NCBI GenBank assembly: GCA_028821815.1
Contig: JAPKEY010000011.1
Location: 1-19,622, forward strand
Length of the DNA: 19,622 nt
Direction: 5' to 3'
Origin: Candidatus Poseidoniales archaeon
Lineage (GTDB): Archaea > Thermoplasmatota > Poseidoniia > Poseidoniales > Thalassarchaeaceae
The position numbers and the translations under genes were made by a program. The notes below the pieces were generated by a model that was not told where the DNA came from, ran no database searches, and saw only the letters and a program-made list of their open reading frames with translations. Positions 8,427-17,000 of this stretch are shown here, in pieces. Numbering within the stretch: the stretch's first letter is position 1; each line of letters starts with the position of its first letter.

Positions 8427-8496
8427 CCGTCCGGATTTGAACCGGAGTCTGACGGCCCCCAGCCGTCAAGTATTGGCCAAGCTAACCTACGGGCCC
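8422..8496 (-). tRNA. tRNA-Pro (anticodon GGG)
   Basis: On the minus strand the sequence folds into a full cloverleaf without an intron. The acceptor is GGGCCCG/CGGGCCC (7 bp) with discriminator A at 8422. The anticodon stem GACGG/CCGTC closes the loop C-T-GGG-G-G, giving anticodon GGG. The variable loop is AGAC, and the T arm TCCGG/CCGGA carries the loop TTCAAAT. The D stem is weak: G10-T25 wobble, G11-C24, T12-A23 and an unpaired T13/T22. The bases after the discriminator are C, C, T, so the 3' CCA is not encoded and must be added. The gene lies 30 bp downstream of rpoN on the same strand and may be processed from the ribosomal-protein transcript. Confidence 0.95.
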
Positions 8497-8526
8497 AGGA
8501 CATCTGTTTGCACAGATGATGCGGTG

Positions 8527-8736
8527 TTACTCCTGCCTTCTAGTTGTGCTGAATGGCGCAATCGAATCGATCAATTCAACATGAGATACAAACATACGTC
8601 GGCAGCAATAGCGCTCTAGACCAACTTCGTCTAGCATCTCACCGGCGTCTCGTCCTTCTGCGAGCCCACTGGAATAGCGTTCCCAAAGGTGCCCAATTAC
8701 ATGTCCACAAGAAAAGCATCGTACTGGAATTATCAT
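8527..8736 (-). CDS. rpoN: DNA-directed RNA polymerase subunit N (RpoN/Rpb10)
   Basis: The 69-residue protein begins MIIPVRCFSCG and carries the Rpb10 zinc site: Cys7 and Cys10 near the N-terminus and the adjacent Cys44-Cys45 pair in R-Y-C-C-R-R. Length and motif are diagnostic. This subunit sits in the RNA polymerase assembly platform with subunits D, L and P. Start ATG at 8736 has a perfect Shine-Dalgarno GAGGTGAT (8748-8741), four bases upstream, overlapping the stop of rps9, so translation is probably coupled. In many archaea rpoK, eno and rps2 follow; here the cassette ends and a tRNA follows. Confidence 0.98.
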   Translation of the reverse strand: MIIPVRCFSCGHVIGHLWERYSSGLAEGRDAGEMLDEVGLERYCCRRMFVSHVELIDSIAPFSTTRRQE

Positions 8737-8746
8737 TCATATCACC

Positions 8747-9196
8747 TCAACGGTAGGACTTCTGCCACTTGGCACGTGCGCCACGGCCCATTTGGTGTTT
8801 GGGCTCCTTACGGCGCGGGTCGTTCACTAGCAAGCTTCGGTCAAATCTGAGGAATTCGTCACGAAGTTCCTCATCAATTCCTTCTGCACCATCATTGTAG
8901 TGGACGAGTCCACGTGCAATTGCGGTACGGATGGCATCAACCTGACCCATTTGGCCACCACCGATGGTGTTGACATTGATGTCAACCCCTGCAAGCCGAT
9001 TCATTGCATCAGCGATTGTCAGAGGTTCCATGGCCTTTGTTCGGGCCATTTCAGGTTGAAGAATTTCGATGGGTTCAGAGTTCACGCGAACGCGACCCTT
9101 GCCGGCCTTGACGGTTGCTCGAGCGATGGCTGTCTTTCGCTTGCCAGATGTGTTGACCACCTTGGCTTGCTTTACCTTCTTTTTCGCCATGCTCAT
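8747..9196 (-). CDS. rps9: 30S ribosomal protein uS9
   Basis: The 149-residue protein has the S9 hallmarks: NTSGKRKTAIARATVKAGKGRVRVN near the N-terminus and the universally conserved basic C-terminus GRGARAKWQKSYR, whose tail reaches the P-site tRNA. The start ATG at 9196 overlaps the rpl13 stop as ATGA and is preceded by GGAGG four bases upstream. An in-frame ATG at 9190 (MAKKK) has a 10-base spacing and is a plausible alternative. It lies between rpl13 and rpoN in the standard archaeal order. Confidence 0.98.
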   Translation of the reverse strand: MSMAKKKVKQAKVVNTSGKRKTAIARATVKAGKGRVRVNSEPIEILQPEMARTKAMEPLTIADAMNRLAGVDINVNTIGGGQMGQVDAIRTAIARGLVHYNDGAEGIDEELRDEFLRFDRSLLVNDPRRKEPKHQMGRGARAKWQKSYR

Positions 9197-9672
9197 TCAG
9201 CCTCCCATCGTACGGTTACGCCCAGTTCCTTACTGATCTCGCCCAAACGGACGAATCGCTCAGGGAGCGGGCGCTCAATATTTGTTGAATCTCCCCATTC
9301 ACAGCCATCGGGTAGGTCCCCGGAAAGATCCGATGGTGTGCCGATTTCGACTCGTAGTGCTTTGAGAGCACCACGACCGCTGCTGTTCTTCTGGTAGGGT
9401 AGCATACCGCGAACGGTACGCTTGAGGATTTGGTCGGGCATACGAGGAAAGAACGGTCCCTTTCGGGCATGGTTCAATTCGTACTTTGCCCGATAATCGG
9501 ACAACACACTCGTACGCTTTCCTGAGACTATCGCCTTCTCAGCATTGACGATGATGACACGAGTGTCTTCGCCTGCCTTCTTGGCGGAAATCAACTGCTT
9601 AGCAACGGTGCTAGCCAGTCGACCGAGGATCTTGTCCTCCGCATTGTAAACGAACGTTGTTGCTTCAGCCAA
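9193..9672 (-). CDS. rpl13: 50S ribosomal protein uL13
   Basis: The 159-residue protein contains L13 signatures: DKILGRLASTVAKQL near the N-terminus, the V-I-I-V-N-A-E-K strand and the F-F-P-R-M-P-D-Q-I-L-K-R-T-V-R-G-M-L-P loop. It is a large-subunit assembly protein. The start is TTG at 9672; no nearby in-frame ATG exists. A GGGGGTG ribosome-binding site lies seven bases upstream, inside the end of rpl18e. The gene overlaps rpl18e by 8 bases and rps9 by 4, indicating a single translationally coupled operon. Confidence 0.97.
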   Translation of the reverse strand: MAEATTFVYNAEDKILGRLASTVAKQLISAKKAGEDTRVIIVNAEKAIVSGKRTSVLSDYRAKYELNHARKGPFFPRMPDQILKRTVRGMLPYQKNSSGRGALKALRVEIGTPSDLSGDLPDGCEWGDSTNIERPLPERFVRLGEISKELGVTVRWEAE

Positions 9673-10030
9673 GGATGAACACCCCCTTGCCTGTTGGATT
9701 CTTTTTCATCAAATCTGGGATACTGACGACTTCTCCACCTGCAGCCTCGATCTTCGCTCGAGCCGAGGTGCTAACACTGTATGCGGCGACGGTGTGCTTA
9801 CTCGAAAGTTCACCACTGCCGAGTAGTTTGCCAGGAACGAGAATAAACTTCTCTTCCGATGCAAAGCGGCTCAGGCGACTAAGGTTCGGTGCAGCCCAAT
9901 TGCTACGACTTCTTTCAAGGCGTAGCGCAATGTCTCGCCACAGCGGAGCACCGTTCGACCGTGTTTGGGCTTTAAGGTCACCAATTAAGGTGACAAGCCC
10001 GGGGTTGGTCTTCGTCTTCTTCCTTGCCAT
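9665..10030 (-). CDS. rpl18e: 50S ribosomal protein eL18
   Basis: The 121-residue archaeal/eukaryotic-type L18e protein begins MARKKTKTNPGLVTLIGDLK and contains W-R-D-I-A-L-R-L-E-R, the V-P-G-K-L-L-G-S-G motif and the K-I-E-A-A-G-G-E-V end segment typical of the L15/L18e fold. It has no bacterial counterpart and is strong evidence for Archaea. It is the first gene of the cassette. ATG at 10030 has a GAGGT ribosome-binding site at 10041-10037, six bases upstream. A candidate TATA-like box lies further up at about 10071-10079. Confidence 0.97.
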   Translation of the reverse strand: MARKKTKTNPGLVTLIGDLKAQTRSNGAPLWRDIALRLERSRSNWAAPNLSRLSRFASEEKFILVPGKLLGSGELSSKHTVAAYSVSTSARAKIEAAGGEVVSIPDLMKKNPTGKGVFILG

Positions 10031-10070
10031 ATGACTACCTCAACGTGGGTAGCCGCGCGACCGGCCGTCC

Positions 10071-10079
10071 TGTTATGAA
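10071..10079 (-). promoter_or_regulatory. Candidate TATA-like box of the rpl18e operon
   Basis: The minus strand reads TTCATAACA about 49 to 41 bases before the rpl18e ATG. A start site about 25 bases downstream would leave a leader of roughly 20 bases that includes the GAGGT ribosome-binding site. The match to an archaeal TATA box is only partial, and no BRE could be assigned. Confidence 0.3.
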
Positions 10080-10097
10080 CCCCACGGATGCCTACAG

Positions 10098-10113
10098 GCC
10101 CCCTAAAGGGGGC
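10098..10113. other. GC-rich hairpin between divergent genes
   Basis: GCCCCC-TAAA-GGGGGC, a perfect 6-bp inverted repeat, sits in the 135-bp gap between the divergent rpl18e and the + strand gene at 10166. No T-run follows on either strand, so it does not look like an intrinsic terminator. It could be an operator or a leader structure. Confidence 0.4.
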
Positions 10114-10165
10114 TGTGGTTCGCCAAATGCTATGTTCTGGCGTCATTCCCCGGTATCTGATTGCG

Positions 10166-10609
10166 ATGTCTGATTGGAAGATCCTAATGAACGAAGCGAT
10201 GAAACTTGAAGGAAATGAGCCCATAGCTGCATTTGCAAAATTCAGAGAATGTATCGATGCTGCACTCGATTCAACACAGTCTTCACTGAATCAAAATCCT
10301 GCCGTGGGAGTCGCCATGGAATCCGTCTATGGTGCACTTGCAGCCTATGCACAGCAGGTCATGATGGAACTTCGAGCTGAGGATCCTGGGGCAGGTGGCG
10401 TTGACCATGCATTCAGGTCAGGACAAGCCTACGGTGTATCCTGCGTGTTGAATCATCTCTTCGATTCCATGCGAGACCCAAATGCGGGTACACTGGCAGC
10501 ACTCGACGCGTTCAGCGACCAAATGCATGATGAAATTCTGGAGACCTGTAAGCAGGTCGACCTCGCCATGATTCTCCTCGATGCAAAAGGCGATTACTGC
10601 GCCGAATGA
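10166..10609 (+). CDS. Uncharacterised 147-residue soluble helical protein
   Basis: I do not recognise this family. From ATG at 10166 (MSDWKILMNEAMKLEGNEP) the protein appears entirely alpha-helical and alanine-rich, with no signal peptide or TM segment. It has two cysteines near the end of the first two-thirds and at the C-terminus (V-S-C-V; D-Y-C-A-E). The first 50 residues resemble a helical-hairpin repeat. The reading frame extends upstream to an ATG at 10088, but that extension crosses a GC-rich hairpin and reads as non-coding. No clear Shine-Dalgarno is present. It diverges from the ribosomal-protein operon and converges on the MOSC gene with a 16-bp overlap of coding ends. Confidence 0.72.
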   Translation: MSDWKILMNEAMKLEGNEPIAAFAKFRECIDAALDSTQSSLNQNPAVGVAMESVYGALAAYAQQVMMELRAEDPGAGGVDHAFRSGQAYGVSCVLNHLFDSMRDPNAGTLAALDAFSDQMHDEILETCKQVDLAMILLDAKGDYCAE

Positions 10610-11046
10610 ATCTGTGAGATTTGGTCATCTGGGCGAACCGTTCCTGATTCGATGACACGAGCGTAGACACCACCTCTCCAATCGGGTTTCAGTGCATCCT
10701 TGAGGCCGTTTTGAGCCGCATCCATCACATAGCATGGATCAACCTCACCTATGACTTCTACTAATGCCGTTCCGATACGGATGCGTTGTTCAACCAATTC
10801 CTCTAAATCAATTCCCTGAACCAATATGTTGGCTCGTCGTGCAGTCCATGGTAAATTTAGTCCAATTTCTTCACAAGCAGCAATCCAATTTGCCTCGTCG
10901 AGTAATGTCACTTGGCGATTTTTGCTTGTTCCGTGATCTCCGATAACACCATTCTCGGGTGTGAGTGAGATGCTCTCGCATCGTGTCATGACTCCACTCT
11001 TCTCAGCGCGGAGTGCGAGTGCAAGGACAGTGCCCTGCACCCGCAC
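10594..11046 (-). CDS. MOSC-domain protein
   Basis: This 150-residue, single-domain protein matches the MOSC fold (molybdenum cofactor sulfurase C-terminal family). It shows G-V-I-G-D-H-G (residues 33-39), R-Q-V-T-L-L, the R-A-N-I-L-V-Q-G-I-D-L motif and a conserved cysteine (Cys105, in E-V-D-P-C-Y) followed by R-G-G-V-Y-A-R-V. Stand-alone MOSC proteins are thought to handle sulfur or molybdenum cofactor for metal-sulfur enzymes; the partner is not visible here. The start is GTG at 11046; GTG at 11040, preceded by GGGGTGT, is an alternative. The gene begins 21 bases after the stop of the giant surface gene on the same strand, so it may be read through from it. Confidence 0.87.
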   Translation of the reverse strand: MRVQGTVLALALRAEKSGVMTRCESISLTPENGVIGDHGTSKNRQVTLLDEANWIAACEEIGLNLPWTARRANILVQGIDLEELVEQRIRIGTALVEVIGEVDPCYVMDAAQNGLKDALKPDWRGGVYARVIESGTVRPDDQISQIHSAQ

Positions 11047-11067
11047 ACCCCGTGTTGGGTCATCAGC

Positions 11068-14000
11068 TCAAAGGCTGAAGTTGCTTGCATTCGGATCGTC
11101 ATCAAGTCCGGCCTGCTGAAGGTTACCCTCAGAGTCAACGAATTCGCCGGCCTTGGTCAAGTTCCCATGCAGAGCGGCTTCATGCTCAGTAGTTCGAGCA
11201 ATCAGTGAATCTCCAAGTGCCATCGAAATCGACTGCGTAATTGCAGTGAGTGTAGACATTGCCTTGTCACGCTGACCAATACCGATGTTGTGATCTGAGT
11301 ACCGAGCTTCTTCGAAGATGGCCAAGAAATCATCCAACTGCTCAGCTGGTACCATGTAGAAGGCACTACGCAAAGCCCACTCGAATTCACGGGTGGTTTC
11401 GTACACCTTCTTCATGAAGCCATGCTGGCGGAAGAAGCGCACAAGGTCCTTGTAGCAATTGAAAATCACTTGGATGTACTCGTTTCGTGCTTGCAGTGCC
11501 AACAGAGAGTCGGTGAGAATACCGCGGAGGATTTCTACACGGCGACGTTCGCTGTATCGCTTGTACATGACTGCGCCAATGATTGCAGCGAACAAGAAGG
11601 CGATGATAATCGGTAACATCACCTTGAGATCCCAAGCGCTGGCTTGAGCCTCTGCTGCCTCACCTTGATGGATGGTACGGCTGCGGTTCTCGCTATATTC
11701 CTTGAACAGATCACTGCCCTCAAACATTGCTGTAATTCTCCACATTCCGTCACTTGCTTCTTCACCATCAGGTGCACCAGGTACTTCTGAACCAAGATAT
11801 GTCCAACTGAAATTGGCAACACCTTGCTCATCGGTTCGGACATAGCGAATCTCATCTGTCACCCACATGTCTGAACTGTTCAGGTATTGGAAGATGAAGG
11901 TTACAACCTCGTCTTCGACTGCAAGGTCGATGCGGTCGCGCAAAATGGCTACTGCACCTTCAACTTCGTCACCAGGCAAGTAACCATCAGCACTGTGCCA
12001 TGCAACCTTGACCACCATATCGACGCGGCTTCGAACAAGGACTGTGATGTCCATGTGTGAGCCGTTGACAACTGCGTTGGTCTCGCTTCGACATCCGCCG
12101 GGCACTTCCAAATCAGGTTCGTAAGCAACACGCAGCGTGCGGAAGCCTTCGAGGTTATTTCCACTCGGCTCGATACCCTTTCGACTCGGATTCTGATCCT
12201 TATCACCACTAAACCATTCGACTGTACCAAATTCATCCCCTGTAACCGCCGTAGCAACTGGGCGTGTATTCTGGTCAGGGTCGATGTAGATGTTCAGGCA
12301 TTTGCCACCCAATGGATTGCCGTTGCTCTGCTCAAGCAGTGCATCGATGTGATAACTTTCCTTTAGGTACAAAACTGGATACGAATCACCGTTTGGATAC
12401 TCGTATCGGTCGACATCTGTCTTGAAGGGTCCAACTTCTGAGACCAGTAAGGTCGAGTTGCTGAACACTGGGAACAACCGTGTAACGCTGGCGTTCTTGT
12501 ATCGATAACGATCATTGTTGTCGTACGAATTGTATTCGACTGTGACTCTAGCCTGTCCTGCCATTACGTCCTCAAGTGGACATACAATTTCGAAGAAGCC
12601 ATCCATATCGGTTGAACCTGGCTGGCATGAAATGACACCCTGTACACCACCTTGCATCTCATATGAGACACGGATGTTACGATTGGTCAGATTACTTCCT
12701 AGTTCGTCGACCAGTTGTCCGGTGACGACCATTGGCTTCTCGATGCTTTGACCAGTAATCGGATCGATTTCACTGGTATAGACAATCTGGTCCTCGACAT
12801 CAAGGGTGGTGCGTCCAATCAATGAGAACCCATCGACATTGTAATTCATGACACGGCGGTAATGGTCACTGCCTTGCACGATGACACAAGGATCCCATGC
12901 ACCTTGCAATGACAATTGGTATTCCTGTATCTGTTCACAACCTTCGTTCGGTAAATTCTCTTGGAATCTCAAAATGACATTCACGGGCCCAAACCCGTCG
13001 GGCAAGTAGGACGATGGATCCTCTCGAAGAATCTGTGCATCGAGAAGAAGCTGTTCGTAAATATCGCCCGCATTCGGTTCAAGTTCAAACATCACCTGCC
13101 GATGTTGCACATTATCGAAATCTGTACCCTCAAATATGACTTGCACAATACCACCTTCGTCACCACTACCATCGAGTGCAGCGCCGGGGTCCCGCAGTGC
13201 AGGTGTGCTATTATCATCCGTCACCTTGGCTGAGAATTGCCAAACCTCACCACTGCTTCGCAGGTTGGATGTGGTTGAAATCAAATCAACGTAGGTTCGA
13301 CTGACAACCCACATCGGCTGATTCACCATAGAACCTTGCAAGTGTGGATTTCCTGGGAACGCGAATTGCAACGAGAAATTGCCAAGATCATCTGTAGAAG
13401 AGATGTTCAAATCAATCTTGAATATTCCATTTGCATCGGTCTCAGAATAGTTGTTTTCACCGGTTGCTGACCATGTCCAATTGACAGGGGCGTTCTTGAC
13501 CGGTTGGAGTGCGTTGTCAACCAAGCGTGCCTCTACGGTTGTATTCTGGTTACGATACAATCGTGGAAGTGTGTTCAACTGGAAGTCCGTTGTTCCAATC
13601 ACTGAGACGTTGTTGTAAGCACCTGTCTCGGCTAGAACATTCGTCAAATTACCAGTGAAGTAGAATTCCGAATTGGTGAAATCTACACGAACGCCATATG
13701 TGGATGCTTGGTACTGACTGTACCATGTCCAGTTGTAATCAAATCGAGCTTCTCCACCATACATGGTGGGCACACGAGCGTATCCTGTCTCTTGGCTACC
13801 TTGGAACACACCGTTACTATCAAGATCGACCTGTAGCGCCATTGGATCCTGAATCCATGGCGTACCTGTACGGTTAGTCACATTGCCAATCACACGGAAG
13901 GTTTCTCCCGTATTCATTTCAGGCACAATTTCACAACGTAGTTCGCTGCTTGGATCGCTTGGATCAATTTGACCACATGGTGGTGAATCAAAGTCTCCAC

Positions 14001-17000
14001 CATTCTGCATGGTGATGAACCAGTGTGTCGAATTAACACGCAGGAACGGACGTAACTTGGCTGCTTCGTCCTGTAAAGAGGCTGCACTACCATCCCACAG
14101 TTCTGGGTAAGGCTTGCCGAGTTTTGCTTCCTCGTAGGTGATGCCTGCAGCGGAAAGACCCTGTGCACTGAACAAGGCACGCCATGAACCATAGCTGCTG
14201 CCTGTGAATTGGGTTGAATCATAGAAGTACACTGGATTGTGTCCTGCAATAATCAATTCTGCTTCGACGTACATTCGGTGCATGCTTCGAATCATGAATG
14301 GATCCGTTTCATCGCCAGTAACGTATGGCCATGGCCACTCAGAGGCGAGGGTAGGGTCGACACGTCCGGTGATTTCGTAGTCACCAACCGGCAAACTTGT
14401 GTTGGTGTAAGCATAGCTGCTAACAACATCATGGTCCAGTGAGAAATTGTTCCAGACAATCTCTTCATAGCCACCTGGAAGCATGCCTGGGCCATTGTCA
14501 AAGGTAGAGTTCCAACGCACCTGTTTCCAGTTGCCAACAGAACCAGATTGCTGCACGTATGTGAGACTGGCCCAACCACCTTCATCAGCGCGGAATCCTT
14601 GTCCAAAGCCAGTGTAATTGGTTGGTGTTGTTCGATTTCCGAATGGGCCACCGCTGACTGAGAATGTAATCGGTGCATGCACAAGACGCTGGTCGAAAAT
14701 TCCACGCTCCCAGTCTACAGTATAGTGTGACTTGAAGTCGAGCCAAAGAGGCTGTTCGTCACTTCGGAAGTATGTCCATGACACGTAATCAAGGGATAGG
14801 TTAGCATGAACTGCAACGGGATATTTATTCGATTCAGAACCATCGTGGATGAACATTTCAGTAACCTCTGCCCACATCTCGTAAGTCGTATTGTCGCCAA
14901 CATGAATATTCTCGGGGAAGAGGAACTGGCCCACACTGAATGAACCATATTCATTGGAGAGTACGTCGATTGTTTCGATTGCGGTTGTGCCGTTCTGAAC
15001 CCATGCAACGTGAACCTGAACGGGCAATTGACCCACTGGGTCCCACGTACCTGATGATATGTTCAGTGCGAATACGGTACCTGAGAAAATCGCAGGGAAT
15101 TGTGCATCGAGATACAATGTTTCCGGGACGGTGTAATTCTGACCATCATATGCACCCAGTTCAACACGGGTTGGCAACTTGTCATCCTCATCGAGGATGC
15201 AATCGTTGTCATGATCCCAATCACTAGAAAGGTTGCCATTGTAGCAAGGATCACTGTTGAATCCTTCTTCAAGAATGTCGTAGTTACCGTCATCTCGAGA
15301 ATCATTGTCATCATCAAGGTCGACAACATCAGGGCCGGTGTGGGGGTTAGATGGGTTAGCGATTCCTTCGCCGTTTCCAAAGTCATCATGGTCCCAGGGG
15401 TTGGTCGAATTGCGACCGAATCGTGTAGGCCATAGCATGATTTCATCTTCGTCATGCATGCCATCAGCATCATCGTCATCGTCGATATCATCACGAAGTC
15501 CGTCGTTGTCGTGGTCCCACGGTGCAATGAGTGGGTTTGCGCCTGAGCTTTCTTGTGAGTTACTACGACCATCTGCATCCCAATCATCGTCTGCCCAATT
15601 GAGAATACCGTCATTGTCATGATCCCAAGGTGACTGTTCTTCGCCCCAGAAACATTGCAACTCTTGATCGACATCGAGTGTACCATCGTTGTCATCATCG
15701 TAATCTTCACCGTCAGGGATGCCATCATTGTCATTGTCAACGTCGTAATATTGTGGGAACAATAGCCCTTGGCCCTGAACTCCTTGATCCCAAACGGCTT
15801 GATACCAACCATCGTTATCGGGATCCGAATCTGTGCCATCATCATCATTGTCTTCACAATTAAATCCGGTGAAGAATGTCCCTGGCGGGAGGGTGTTGGC
15901 ATCATCGTCCCAATCGCTATCTGAATCGATCTCCAGGAAATCCCAAATGCCATCATTGTCATCGTCTACATCGAACAAATCATACATTCCATCAAGGTCA
16001 TCATCCAAATCTGCAGTGTCATTGAATTGACACGTGGGTGCGTACTGGTTGCCATTTCCATCGACAACCACAACATTTCCACAATCATCATCTGGATCGG
16101 TGTCGTCATCGTACAAATCTGCTAGATTCTCATCTGGGAAGTCATTCCCGTTAATGTCAGCATTCCAATTCCACAAACCAGTACCTAAGCCAATCCAAGT
16201 TAGGAAAAGATCACGATTGTGAGCGACTTGTGAATAATTGAACGCCGAAACGGTTGCACCGTTAAACGGGATGTGGTAACACGATGTTGTAGAACAACCA
16301 TAGTTGGATGTTGATGAGGAGGGGGGGGTGAACGTACCCTGTGTGAAGTTTGGATCGGGCCGAATCGAAAACGGTACACTGAGTTGCCCGTTGTTGAAAC
16401 CAGCATCCAGTGGCAAACGATACAAAGCAGCGTATGCATATCCGCATGTGTAACCATTTTCACGTGTCCAACCACATTCGTTGCTGTTAGTGAATGTACC
16501 ACCCATCTTGAAATCGTTCACATCTAACTGGCCGTCATTGCCTTCGTCTTGGTCCCACCAATCTGGCATTCCATCGCCATCCTGATCAACATCTAATCCA
16601 TTCTGTAAGCTGTCACCATCTGCATCAATATCGACATCGTTTCCACCATTCCATGGTGACCAACGGGAGAGTAAAAACCAGTAAAACTCAGGTACGTTTC
16701 CACCTGTTGGAAGAGGTGTAGTTGTGTCGTATCCATTGTAATCTAATAGAACACCTTGAGTTGCTGTAAATGGATTGAGGAGGAACGACATATTCCAGTG
16801 ATCTGTGAGTCCATCGGTGTATGCCTGGTCATCGTTGCTTCCATCAATTGCGTCGCCGTCGCCAAGTGGGTAGTATGTTTGGTAGAATTGGTCGTTTCCA
16901 TCTGTATCGACGATTCCGCAATTGCCGTCATCCGGATCATATAAATCGTTGATTCCGTCATTGTCATCGTCCCAATCCACATTGTTCTCTAGGCCATCAC

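Noticed and set aside
8501..8518. CATCTG-TTTGCA-CAGATG inverted repeat between rpoN and tRNA-Pro
   Set aside because: Only 6 bp with a 6-base loop and no T-run; too weak to call a terminator, though it might be an RNA-processing site.
10088..10165. 26-codon N-terminal extension of the 147-residue protein
   Set aside because: It crosses the GC-rich hairpin and likely promoter region; the residues look non-coding, and ATG at 10166 starts a typical helix.
15063..15962. 299-codon minus-strand frame rich in Met and Thr inside the giant gene
   Set aside because: It is the +1 shadow of the GAT/AAT-rich Asp repeats (GATGAC read as ATGACG). The real frame is continuous through it and shows recognisable Ca-binding loops.
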